From contig NZ_FOQI01000002.1 in assembly GCF_900113705.1 (NCBI RefSeq), positions 248,001-312,000 of the forward strand: 64,000 nt of DNA, given 5' to 3'. The notes under the pieces were generated by a model. That model saw only the letters and a program-made list of their open reading frames with translations. It made no database searches and had not been told where the DNA came from. Source of the DNA: Collimonas sp. OK307 (GTDB lineage Bacteria; Pseudomonadota; Gammaproteobacteria; Burkholderiales; Burkholderiaceae_D). Positions 26,201-33,732 of the stretch are shown in pieces. Both the position numbers and the translations under genes were made by a program. Every line of letters starts with the position of its first letter. Positions within the stretch are counted from its first letter, which is position 1.

Positions 26201-27005
26201 GGGCATCCATTCACGCATCGATGAAACCATCGATTTCATCGTCGCTCACGCGCATGTCGGCAATATCTACGTCAACCGCAATATCGTCGGCGCGGTAGTC
26301 GGCGTGCAGCCGTTTGGCGGCGAAGGAAAATCCGGCACCGGGCCGAAGGCCGGCGGTCCGTTGTATCTGAAACGCCTGCAACGTAATTCTGCCGTCTCGT
26401 TGGGTGCGCACACGATTCACGCACCGAATGCCGACGCGACGATCGCGACACCGGTGCTGCAAGCCTTGCTGAGCTGGGCCCGGACCCATGGCCATCAACG
26501 TATCGCGGCGCTGGGCGAGGAATACATGCATGCCAGCTGGCTCGGTACCTCGCTGGTGCTGCCAGGTCCTACCGGCGAGCGCAACAGCCTGTCGTTCGCA
26601 CCGCGCGGCGCGATTCTGTGCAGCGCGGATAACGTCGGCACCATGTTGAATCAACTGGCGGCGGTTTTCGCTACCGGCAATTTGCCAGTGGTCGAAACAG
26701 CTTCGTCTGCGATGATTCCGGAAGGTTTGCCACGTGCGGTGCGTTCTGCTATCAGGGTGGTCGAGAAGCTCGCCGGCGACGACCATGCCACACGTCTGCA
26801 ACTGGCTCTGGTCGACGGCGCAGGCACCGCGCGCCTGCGTCCTTTGCTGACAGCGCTCGGGGAACAGAGCGGGGCACTGGTGCCTTTGCTGGAAACTTCG
26901 GAATACGCCTCGATTCCATTGTGGCGTTTGCTTGCCGAACGCGCTGTTTGCGTCAACACCACCGCTGCCGGAGGTAACGCCAGCCTGATGACTTTGCAGG
27001 CTTAG
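23259..27005 (+). CDS. putA: Bifunctional proline dehydrogenase / P5C dehydrogenase (PutA, type B)
   Basis: A protein of about 1248 residues that oxidises proline to glutamate in two channelled steps. The proline dehydrogenase barrel carries RLVKGAYWDSEIK and QFATHNAHTLA. The aldehyde dehydrogenase half has the catalytic Cys in DSAGQRCSALRV (about residue 853) and the GSTEVAQ and AETGGQNA motifs. A C-terminal extension of about 200 residues is present, but there is no N-terminal ribbon-helix-helix domain, which makes it type B and not an autogenous repressor. The first ATG of the likely region is 23259; ATG 23313 is an alternative. A terminator follows. Confidence 0.95.
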   Translation: MPPLPPSSQPSSITPSATMFSTPFTAFHHEVMTDPTPLRAAITAAYRRDETLAVQWLLAQVQTSAGSHAASQTLARKLVQAVREKRTRASGVDALMHEFSLSSEEGVALMCLAEALLRIPDHQTADRLIADKISKGDWRSHLGESPSMFVNAATWGLLITGKLVATNSERGLGSALTKLIGRGGEPLIRKGVDVAMRMLGNQFVTGQTIAEALDNSRDNEKRGYRYSYDMLGEAALTEEDAAAYYRSYEDAIHAIGKASAGRGIKQGPGISVKLSALHPRYSRAQRQRTMEELLPRLKQLLLLAKQYDIGLNIDAEEADRLELSLDLMEALAFDPDLAGFDGIGFVVQGYQKRCPFVIDYLVDLAHRSGRKFMVRLVKGAYWDSEIKRAQVDGLSGFPVYTRKVYTDVSYLTCAQKLLASTDVIYPQFATHNAHTLATIYSWAQEKNITDYEFQCLHGMGETLYDQVVGKDMLDKPCRIYAPVGSHQTLLAYLVRRLLENGANSSFVNQIVDENVSIDSLIADPLQAARELGGEPHPQIALPTAMYGAERRNSAGLDLSNEEVLRQIDSAFGVFGKQQWHVTPMLAESQTSLQTYSQAARPVLNPADQRDVVGSVVEASVADVDKALHAASVYAMDWQTLPPAERADKLDRAAALFEDNQLELIALAIREAGKSLPNAIAEVREAIDFLRYYSAQVRHAQNALALGPVVCISPWNFPLAIFIGEVSAALAAGNVVLAKPAEQTPLIAARAVQLMHEAGVPQAALQFLPGQGDTVGATLTADSRVKGVIFTGSTEVAQIINRTLAKRSLEESVDLPLIAETGGQNALIVDSSALPEQVVQDVLSSAFDSAGQRCSALRVLCLQNDIADRTLHMLKGAMQELRIGNPDRLSTDIGPVIDADAQGQLLAHIEKMRATAKDFYQLPLPAEQSNGTFVAPTLIEIGSMSELKREVFGPVLHVLRYARNELPQLIDAINGSGYGLTLGIHSRIDETIDFIVAHAHVGNIYVNRNIVGAVVGVQPFGGEGKSGTGPKAGGPLYLKRLQRNSAVSLGAHTIHAPNADATIATPVLQALLSWARTHGHQRIAALGEEYMHASWLGTSLVLPGPTGERNSLSFAPRGAILCSADNVGTMLNQLAAVFATGNLPVVETASSAMIPEGLPRAVRSAIRVVEKLAGDDHATRLQLALVDGAGTARLRPLLTALGEQSGALVPLLETSEYASIPLWRLLAERAVCVNTTAAGGNASLMTLQA

Positions 27006-27041
27006 GCTAATAGAAATCGAATAGCAACAGGTGAAAATAAG

Positions 27042-27078
27042 AAGGCTGGCTGAACCATGTGTTCAGCCAGCCTTTTTT
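27042..27078 (+). terminator. Rho-independent terminator of putA
   Basis: A perfect 14-bp stem (AAGGCTGGCTGAAC / GTTCAGCCAGCCTT) with a CATGT loop and a T-run. It stands between the converging putA and DUF3300 genes. Confidence 0.9.
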
Positions 27079-27138
27079 GTTGAACAGCAGCTTGTGGATA
27101 ACTGTTCCGGCCGTCTCGATTCCGTTTTCTCAGAGCGC

Positions 27139-29169
27139 TTACTTGTGATCGTCTTCCTTCTTTTGCAGATGGATGCCGCCATTGTTATGCGGCTGCTCGT
27201 GATTTTGCTGCGGCTGTGCCTGAGGTTGCGGCCGTGGTTGCATTTGCGGCTGTGCCTGAGGTTGTGGCCGTGGTTGCATTTGCGGCTGTGCCTGAGGTTG
27301 TGGCCGTGGTTGCATCTGAGGCTGAGGCTGCGGCTGCGGCCGCACTTGTATTTGCGGTTGAGGTTGAGGCTGTGGCCGCGGTTCCGGACGGTTGAATACC
27401 TGAGGAGCAGGATTTGCCGGCGGCCGATTCATTTCCTGATGCATTTGCTGGCCGCCGTTAGGCCGGTTCTGGAACTGTTCCGGCTGCCGGTTCTGCACGT
27501 TCTGCGGCGGTTGAACTGGCTGAGGCTGTGGCTGCGGCCTTGCCATCTCCGGCGCGGCAGGGCGGTTGATGTTCGGCCTTTGCATATTGCCGCCGAACGG
27601 ATGCTGGTTCAGGTTCGCAGGCTTTTGTGCTTCCACATTCCTGGGCGGAGCCGGGTGCAGGTTCTGCGCGTTTTGCTGTAGCTGATTCGGCATCGGTCTT
27701 GCGTTCTGCCCAGGCCGGCCGAACGCAGGATGTCCCTGTTCGCCGGCTTGCGGCTGGTTTGGCGCCGGCCGGACAAATCCCGGGCGCGCCAACTGATTCA
27801 GATTCGGTGCAGCACCTACGCCATTTGCACCTGGCGGAACCTTGCCGAAATTAGGCTTGGTCATGTTGTTGAAATCCTGCTGTGGATGATTCTGCCGAGG
27901 ATTGCCAGCAAACGGCACGGCATTCTGATTCACCTGCGGCTGTACAGGATTTCCCTGCGCACCGAAGTTAGGCCGGGGTGCATTGAAATTAGGAGCGCCA
28001 CCGCCAGGCTGACCAAGGCGCCCGCCGTTGGCTAACGCGGGATTGTTGGCAGGGCCGCCAAAATTATTGCGATTGTTGTTATTGTTATTGAAACGGTTGT
28101 TATTGTTGTTATTGCTGTTGTTATTGTTGTTATTGTTGTTATTGTTGTTATTGCTGTTGTTATTAATCACCGTGTTGTTGGTAACACGGTTGACGATCGT
28201 GGTCGAACGCGACACATAGGTATTGTCGTTATACACAACCGCAGGGCGATGCCAGTTGCCGCCATTCCAGTTGCCACCGCCACCGCCGCCACCAGGGCGA
28301 CCGCCCCAATGCACGCCCCAGGAATCCCAACCCCAGTCGTGATGGCTGATAACGCTGCCCACTGCAATCCCCAACCCGAAAGTAAGCACCCCGGCAGTCA
28401 CAATTTCGCCAGGCGGGTAATACACAGGGGCGGGTTCGTAGGAGTAGCCGGGATAAACCGGTAGCGGCTCGCCGTAGACCACGCCGGGATTGTAAGCCGG
28501 TACATACACTACGTCGGGTTCGGCCGGTTCAATCACGATGGTTTCCGGCGGCGGCGGCACCATTTCCGGGCCGTCGTAGATCGGTGGCTCACCGGGCGCT
28601 TGCACGTAATCGTAAGCTGGCGCCGGTTCGGCGCGCGGCCTCACCGCAATCCGCTGTTGTTTAGTGTTTTTCAGGTTGCCGCTGCTGGCAGCGCGCTGAC
28701 GCATGACCTGAATCGCGTTCATCACATCGACAGGATCGTTGACATAGGCGTCGCCGAGAGCCGAGGTCCAGGGAATATTGCGGGCCATCTGGTCCAGCAC
28801 GCTAGGGAACTGGGTCAAGCCTTTTACGCTGACATCCCAGGGTTGTTGGTTGGCGGCGTCCTGCAACTGGCTGCCTTTCAGATTCTTGTTCTGCGCCAGC
28901 CAGTTGTCTGCAGCCGTTACCTGGTCGGGATAGCTGGATGCTGCCAGTACTTGTGCCACCAGTTTGTCAGGAAACAAGGCGATCGGGCCGACCAGCTGGT
29001 ATAGCTGATCGGCGGTTGGCGGGACATACGCGGGGGCCGCCTGTGCCTGTGGTACTTGCGGCGCCGACGCGGCTGGCGTGGTGTCGGTTTTCTTATCGCA
29101 GCCCGCAAGCGGCAGCAATGCTACGCACACGCTCAGCATCAGCGCCAATGGGGTTTTATTGTTTTGCAT
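27139..29169 (-). CDS. DUF3300 lipoprotein with Asn-, Pro- and Gln-rich repeats
   Basis: A 676-residue predicted lipoprotein: signal ending in LAGC, start at ATG 29169 after GGGAGA. Residues about 40-170 form the DUF3300 domain (LFPDKLVAQVLAASSYPDQV..). A Gly/Trp patch follows (WGWDSWGVHWGGRPGGGGGGG), then a long Asn tract broken by Ser, Arg and Phe, then a Pro/Gln/Asn-rich tail with three 12-residue repeats (QPQMQPRPQPQA). Function is unknown for the family. The low-complexity tail suggests an extended envelope protein. It converges with putA. Confidence 0.83.
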   Translation of the reverse strand: MQNNKTPLALMLSVCVALLPLAGCDKKTDTTPAASAPQVPQAQAAPAYVPPTADQLYQLVGPIALFPDKLVAQVLAASSYPDQVTAADNWLAQNKNLKGSQLQDAANQQPWDVSVKGLTQFPSVLDQMARNIPWTSALGDAYVNDPVDVMNAIQVMRQRAASSGNLKNTKQQRIAVRPRAEPAPAYDYVQAPGEPPIYDGPEMVPPPPETIVIEPAEPDVVYVPAYNPGVVYGEPLPVYPGYSYEPAPVYYPPGEIVTAGVLTFGLGIAVGSVISHHDWGWDSWGVHWGGRPGGGGGGGNWNGGNWHRPAVVYNDNTYVSRSTTIVNRVTNNTVINNNSNNNNNNNNNNNNSNNNNNNRFNNNNNNRNNFGGPANNPALANGGRLGQPGGGAPNFNAPRPNFGAQGNPVQPQVNQNAVPFAGNPRQNHPQQDFNNMTKPNFGKVPPGANGVGAAPNLNQLARPGFVRPAPNQPQAGEQGHPAFGRPGQNARPMPNQLQQNAQNLHPAPPRNVEAQKPANLNQHPFGGNMQRPNINRPAAPEMARPQPQPQPVQPPQNVQNRQPEQFQNRPNGGQQMHQEMNRPPANPAPQVFNRPEPRPQPQPQPQIQVRPQPQPQPQMQPRPQPQAQPQMQPRPQPQAQPQMQPRPQPQAQPQQNHEQPHNNGGIHLQKKEDDHK
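27217..27324. repeat. Three 36-bp tandem repeats inside the DUF3300 gene
   Basis: Units start at 27217, 27253 and 27289 with TGCCTGAGGTTG(C/T)GGCCGTG and are nearly identical. They are in frame (12 residues each) and encode the Pro/Gln tail, so copy number can change without a frameshift. Confidence 0.9.
28061..28166. repeat. Poly-asparagine microsatellite in the DUF3300 gene
   Basis: About 105 bp built from GTT/ATT triplets, mainly (GTTGTTATT)n on the plus strand, encode a run of Asn residues on the minus strand. Triplet periodicity keeps the frame. Confidence 0.88.
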
Positions 29170-29475
29170 TTTTTCTCCCGACAGCAAGATATGGATATAG
29201 ATAGTAGTTACAAGCTAGCACGGCAGATTGTCTATGCAACAAGGGGTTACAAACTCTTGCAAGTCTCACACTCTATAATCACACTCTGCAAACGGCCGGC
29301 CTGAATTTGCCCGTATTTTCATTTAACGTTCCCTCATCAGGTCTCGATGACACGGACGATGGCATACAATCAATTATCAATTTCAATATTGCTAAAACGG
29401 TAAATATCGCAACCTGGGCACTGCTGGGACACTTGCCAAATTGAACTTTTTCATCATGCGGCTCATCACAACTCT

Positions 29476-31509
29476 ATGACTACCTCTAAATTTCGACCCG
29501 CGCGGCTACTGTTATGGTCAATCGTGGCGTTGATCGGTTTGATTGCCCTATGTACGGCATTAGTGCTCACCTTCGACTGGAACCACGCCAAGCCGTGGCT
29601 CAACCAGCGCGTCAGTGAGGCGACCGGACGCAATTTTGCGATTCGAGGCGATCTGTCTTTGACCTGGGAAAAATCCCAGACCGACCAGGATAGCTGGCGC
29701 CGCTGGGTGCCCTGGCCGCGTCTTAGCGCCAAAGACATCGTGCTCGACAATCCCGAGTGGGCCAAGACCGGCCCGCATATGGCGGAGATCGGCCAGCTGA
29801 CATTTTCGTTGAGTCCGTTGCCTTTGCTTGCCCACAATATCGTTTTGCCGTCGCTGGAGCTGACTGCGCCTTTCATCGCATTGGAACGCAAGCCGGATGG
29901 CGAGAATAACTGGACTTTCAAATCGAGCGGGCCTTCTGCCTGGCAGCTGGAACTGCAGAAACTGGTGCTGGCCAAGGGGACGGTGAGATTACTGGACCCG
30001 GTCAGCAAGGTCGACATCAAGGCCGATATCGATAGCTTGCCGGCCACCACCGCGGAAGGGTATGGCATCGGCTGGAAGGTCGGCGGCACATTTAACAAGG
30101 CCGCCGTCAGCGGCGAGGGTAAGGCAGGTGCAGTGCTGTCGTTGCAAAATTCCAGCACACCGTATCCGCTGCAAGCTAGCGTCCATATCGGCAAAACCGC
30201 GATTGCGATACAAGGAACCCTGACCAAACCGAGCGACCTGGCGGCGCTTGACCTGCGTCTGAAACTGTCTGGCGCCAGTATGTCGAACCTGTACCCGTTG
30301 ACTGGCATCGTACTGCCAGCGACGCCGCCATTTGCCACCGAGGGACGGCTGATCGGCAAGATCAACCGCGCGGGCGGCGACTGGACTTACGATAAGTTCA
30401 GCGGTCATGTCGGCTCCAGCGATTTGTCCGGGACGCTTGAATATATCGCCCAAAAACCACGGCCATTGTTAAAAGGCGCGCTGCTCTCCAACCAGCTCAG
30501 GCTGCAGGATCTGGCGCCGCTGATCGGCGCTGACTCGAATGCCAGCAAGGCCAATCGCGGCGACGGCGTGGCCCAGCCAGGCAATAAAGTGCTGCCGGTC
30601 GAGCAGTTCGACACTACGCGCTGGGGCAGCATCGATGCCGACGTCAAATTCACCGGCCGCAAAATTATCCGCGACAAAGAGCTGCCGATCCAGGATCTGG
30701 TGGCGGACCTGCATTTGAAAGACAGTGTGCTGTCATTGACGCCATTGAATTTTGGCGTGGCGGGCGGCAATCTGATTTCCAACATCAAGCTTGATGGCAG
30801 CAATAAACAGATCAAGGCTGAGATGAAGATCTCGGCACGGCACCTGAAAATCAAACAGTTATTCCCGACATTAGAGTCGGCCCAGGCCAGTTTGGGCGAA
30901 ATAAACGGCGATGCTTCGCTATCGGCTGTTGGCAATTCCGTCGCCAGCATGCTGGGCAGCGCGAACGGCGAACTGAAAACACTCGTCAATCAGGGCTCCA
31001 TCAGCAAGTTCGTGCTGGAAGCGGCTGGCCTGAATATCGGCAATGTCGTCATTTCCAAGCTGTTCGGCGATAAACAGGTCAAGGTGAATTGCCTGGCCAG
31101 CGATTTTGCGGTGACCAATGGCGTGATGGACGCCCGCACCTTCGTGATGGATACCGACGATGCGATCATCAGCGTTGATGGCAAGATCAATCTGGCTCAG
31201 GAGTCGCTGGCCCTGATCATTCATCCGAAATCCAAGGGGCTGCGGATTTTCACGCTGAGAACGCCGATATACGTCACAGGCAGCTTCAAGAACCCTGATG
31301 TAGGGGTGGACAAGGGTGTATTGGCCTTGAAGGCTGGCGGCGCGATTGCGCTTGCCGTGCTGGCGCCGGTGACGGCTGTGCTGCCGTTGATTAACATCAG
31401 CTCTGATCAGCAGAGCGATTGTGCAGGTTTGCTGGCGGAAGCCCGGCAGAAGCCGGTAGCGCCTCCGCCCGGCAAGACTTTGCAGCAAAAGAAAGCGAAA
31501 GCGCACTAG
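29476..31509 (+). CDS. AsmA family protein
   Basis: A 677-residue inner-membrane protein with one N-terminal membrane helix (LLLWSIVALIGLIALCTALVLTF) and a long periplasmic part. The opening DWNHAKPWLNQRVSEATGRNFAIRGDLSL and the C-terminal AsmA segment (LEAAGLNIGNVVISKLFGD..DAIISVDGKINLAQESLALIIHPKSKGLRI) are typical. AsmA-like proteins are thought to bridge the envelope and affect outer-membrane lipid or protein assembly. The C-terminal tail (PPPGKTLQQKKAKAH) is basic. The gene stands alone; the gap of about 300 bp upstream (29170-29475) holds a TATAAT at 29274-29279 without a fitting -35. Confidence 0.88.
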   Translation: MTTSKFRPARLLLWSIVALIGLIALCTALVLTFDWNHAKPWLNQRVSEATGRNFAIRGDLSLTWEKSQTDQDSWRRWVPWPRLSAKDIVLDNPEWAKTGPHMAEIGQLTFSLSPLPLLAHNIVLPSLELTAPFIALERKPDGENNWTFKSSGPSAWQLELQKLVLAKGTVRLLDPVSKVDIKADIDSLPATTAEGYGIGWKVGGTFNKAAVSGEGKAGAVLSLQNSSTPYPLQASVHIGKTAIAIQGTLTKPSDLAALDLRLKLSGASMSNLYPLTGIVLPATPPFATEGRLIGKINRAGGDWTYDKFSGHVGSSDLSGTLEYIAQKPRPLLKGALLSNQLRLQDLAPLIGADSNASKANRGDGVAQPGNKVLPVEQFDTTRWGSIDADVKFTGRKIIRDKELPIQDLVADLHLKDSVLSLTPLNFGVAGGNLISNIKLDGSNKQIKAEMKISARHLKIKQLFPTLESAQASLGEINGDASLSAVGNSVASMLGSANGELKTLVNQGSISKFVLEAAGLNIGNVVISKLFGDKQVKVNCLASDFAVTNGVMDARTFVMDTDDAIISVDGKINLAQESLALIIHPKSKGLRIFTLRTPIYVTGSFKNPDVGVDKGVLALKAGGAIALAVLAPVTAVLPLINISSDQQSDCAGLLAEARQKPVAPPPGKTLQQKKAKAH

Positions 31510-31536
31510 GCGCCTTTTTTACCTGAAGCAAAGGAA

Positions 31537-31565
31537 GGGTGGGCACGCCTTTGTACCCCCCTACA
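31537..31565. repeat. Partial REP-like intergenic element, copy 3
   Basis: GGGTGGGCACGCC..CCCCCCTACA resembles one half of the elements at 5017-5045 and 11612-11643. It lies between the converging asmA-like and pyrB genes. Confidence 0.45.
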
Positions 31566-31588
31566 ATCGAAGCACCGACCGCAACATC

Positions 31589-32890
31589 TCAATCCAATCC
31601 GTCAAACACCGCGTCGTCCGGTCCGACATGGTGCGGCGAATGCCAGCTGACATCGCGCATCGAATGCTGCACCTGATTCTCCACGCCTAGCAAAGTTGCA
31701 AAGATCGCCATTCTTACCGGTATGCCGTTGTCGGTCTGGCGGAAAATCGCCAGGCGCGGATCGTGGTTGAGATCCGTGCTGAGGTCGTTGGCGCCGGGGC
31801 GGCCATCGCGCGGCAAAGGATGCATGACGATGGTGTCGACGCTGCAGGTGGCGTCGATCAGAGCCTGGTTAATCTGGAAATCCGGGGTATAGCCTTCTAT
31901 CGCTTCATCGGCAAAGCGCTCCTTCTGGATCCGCGTGGCATACACGATGTCAGCGCCTTTCAGCCCCTGCGCCAGGGATGTTGACTGTTCCACCACATGG
32001 CCGCCGCGTGCAATCCGGTCCAGTATATGCGCCGGCATCTCCAGCGTAGGCGGTGCGATCAGGGTGAACTTCAGGCCGCGGTAGAGCGCCAGCAGCTTGA
32101 TCAGCGAATGCACTGTGCGGCCGTACTTCAAATCGCCCGCCATGACGATGTGGGAGCCATCAATCAGTTTCCCTAGCCGCGAGAATTCGCGCTGTATGGT
32201 GTACAGGTCGAGAATCGCCTGGCTCGGATGCTCGCCGGGGCCATCGCCGCCATTGATCACCGGGATATTCGTAGCGCGAGCGAATTCGTCGACCGCCCCT
32301 TGTTCCGGATGCCTGACCACCAGCGCGTCGACATATCCGCTGATGACACGGCTGGTGTCGTAAATCGACTCGCCTTTGGTCATGGAAGAGAAGGTGAAGC
32401 CGGTGGTATCGCATACCGAGCCACCTAGCCGGCAAAAAGCCGCCCCAAAACTGATACGCGTGCGCGTGCTGGCTTCGAAGAACAAATTGGCTAGCACGGC
32501 ACCCTCGAGGATGCGCGAGACCTTCTGACGCCTTGCAATGGGCTGCATGATGTCCGTCACGCGGAATAGCTGCTCGAGTGAATCGCGAGAGAATTGATCA
32601 ACTGACAGGAGTTGCGGTTTGCCGTTATGGGAAATCTGCTCGCGTAGCGGTGCGTCTGGCCTTGCTATATATACGCTCTGCGTTAATGGCGATTTCATCG
32701 GGTCGCCCGCAAGGATCTCGTTGACGAATTTGCTCACAATGTCAGGCATGACGCGGAATTCACCGGATGTTTCCGGTAGCAGCCAGGTATCCAACGCGCG
32801 CTTTCGAACGCCGATTCGATCGGAAAAATTGTCCCTGGTGAGGTTCATGCGACGCATTGCATCGCGGAGAAAAGTCTGTTGATCGCTCAT
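31589..32890 (-). CDS. pyrB: Aspartate carbamoyltransferase with N-terminal HTH-like extension
   Basis: A 433-residue enzyme of pyrimidine synthesis that joins carbamoyl phosphate and aspartate. The carbamoyl-phosphate motif FFEASTRTRISF and the later MHPLPRDGR are present. About 90 residues precede the catalytic domain, against about 300-310 residues for the usual chain. Residues 15-60 (NLTRDNFSDRIGVRKRALDTWLL) look like a Cro/CI-type helix-turn-helix. Similar long forms exist in Burkholderiales to my recollection. AAGGAG fixes the start at 32890, since the ATG at 32896 would have no spacing. No pyrC or pyrI is adjacent. The gene points away from the predicted origin. Confidence 0.88.
   Translation of the reverse strand: MSDQQTFLRDAMRRMNLTRDNFSDRIGVRKRALDTWLLPETSGEFRVMPDIVSKFVNEILAGDPMKSPLTQSVYIARPDAPLREQISHNGKPQLLSVDQFSRDSLEQLFRVTDIMQPIARRQKVSRILEGAVLANLFFEASTRTRISFGAAFCRLGGSVCDTTGFTFSSMTKGESIYDTSRVISGYVDALVVRHPEQGAVDEFARATNIPVINGGDGPGEHPSQAILDLYTIQREFSRLGKLIDGSHIVMAGDLKYGRTVHSLIKLLALYRGLKFTLIAPPTLEMPAHILDRIARGGHVVEQSTSLAQGLKGADIVYATRIQKERFADEAIEGYTPDFQINQALIDATCSVDTIVMHPLPRDGRPGANDLSTDLNHDPRLAIFRQTDNGIPVRMAIFATLLGVENQVQHSMRDVSWHSPHHVGPDDAVFDGLD
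32668..32683. repeat. Internal copy of a 16-bp promoter motif in pyrB
   Basis: TATATACGCTCTGCGT differs in one base from the motif at 32902-32917 upstream of the gene. It falls in the linker between the helix-turn-helix part and the catalytic domain. Confidence 0.5.
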
Positions 32891-32901
32891 TCGCATCTCC
32901 T

Positions 32902-32917
32902 TATATACGCTATGCGT
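32902..32917. promoter_or_regulatory. Possible pyrB operator, TATATACGCTATGCGT
   Basis: The core TACGC-TAT-GCGTA is an inverted repeat directly upstream of the pyrB ribosome site. A second copy lies within the gene at 32668-32683. Binding by the HTH-like extension is a guess. Confidence 0.4.
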
Positions 32918-33055
32918 ACATTAAAGGTTTGAATTTAGCTTGTCCAGATTTTTCGTTTTTTTACGGCTGCTTATTATTTAGGCAGAAGAAAAATTTTCTT
33001 AAAAATTGCCTGCCAGGACTAAAAAACATCCATAAACAGCCGCTTTTTTCGATTT

Positions 33056-33282
33056 TGTGGATAAAGCTGTGGATATCGTGTTTTTCATTTGTGGATATCT
33101 GGAATAGTTTTCCACAGCCGCCTTTTTATCCAAGAACTATTCTTCAGGGATACACCGATTACTCAGCCTTTATCCAATTCGCAAGTCATTGAATGAATGG
33201 TCAAATTTATAGTTATCCACAGAAAAGCAGGGCGTTAACTACTACTACTATTTATATATATAAATCTTTAAATACAAAACCG
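33056..33282. repeat. Origin unit A
   Basis: The first of two tandem origin units. It contains seven DnaA-type boxes, the trio run at 33238-33250 and the TATATATATA stretch at 33253-33262. From 33123 on it aligns without gaps to unit B at an offset of 392; 33234-33278 is identical over 45 bp. Confidence 0.85.
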
Positions 33283-33446
33283 AAAAGCTTTTTCTTTTGA
33301 AGTTGCTTTAAAAAAATAATTAACGAAAAAAGGTTAAAAAACCAATTTTTCAAAAAAAATTTGTTTTTTGTTCGAGTTCTATTTCATGAAATTTACAAAA
33401 GACATCTACTTCGAAAGCAGAAAAGAAGGAAATTCAGAAAAGCAAC

Positions 33447-33674
33447 TGTGGATAAGTCTTTGGATAACTACAGGAATCCATTGTGAATAAATACGTTAGA
33501 TATCCACACCCTATTTTTTATCCAAGAAATGTTCTTTCCAGATACAAGGTTTACTCAGCCTTTATCCAAGTCGTAAGTACTTGAATGAATAGTCAAATTC
33601 GTACTTATCCACAGAAAAGCATGTGGTTAACTACTACTACTATTTATATATATAAATCTTTAAATACAAAGCTG
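33447..33674. repeat. Origin unit B
   Basis: The second unit. Its boxes sit at the same relative positions as in unit A (offset 391-392). The strong TTATCCACAGAAAAGCA block is at 33605-33621 and the trio run at 33630-33642. The 165 bp between the units is A/T-rich with poly-A and poly-T tracts. Confidence 0.85.
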
Positions 33675-33732
33675 AAGAAGCTGGTTTTCCAAAAAAAGAG
33701 GTTTTCTTTCTCAAAAAAATGCTTTTAAAACA

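Larger units (their letters stand above)
33045..33682. other. oriC: Candidate chromosomal replication origin (oriC)
   Basis: A non-coding AT-rich stretch between pyrB and a LysR gene with a dense array of DnaA boxes. Perfect or consensus 9-mers (TTATNCACA, either strand) are at 33056-33064, 33213-33221, 33447-33455, 33482-33490 and 33605-33613; one-mismatch boxes are at 33068-33076, 33090-33098, 33108-33116 and 33500-33508, and weaker TTATCCAA boxes at 33126, 33170, 33518 and 33562. Each end box is followed by ACTACTACTACTA and TATATATATAAATC, the box/DnaA-trio/unwinding arrangement known from bacterial origins. Called genes to the right run rightward for 26 kb apart from the adjacent LysR gene. 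Confidence 0.85.

Noticed and set aside
27217-27324. Possible CRISPR-like array of 36-bp repeats
   Set aside because: The repeats are contiguous with no spacers, in frame inside a coding region, and no cas gene is present.
28028-28219. Leucine-rich open frame on the plus strand
   Set aside because: It is the reverse reading of the Asn microsatellite in the DUF3300 gene.
29274-29279. TATAAT upstream of the asmA-like gene as a promoter
   Set aside because: No -35 box at an acceptable distance; kept only as a remark.
33447-33613. Box cluster as a DnaA-titrating locus only, not an origin
   Set aside because: Less likely because each unit also has the trio run and an AT-rich unwinding stretch in the right order, and the gene strand pattern changes here; it remains a fallback explanation.
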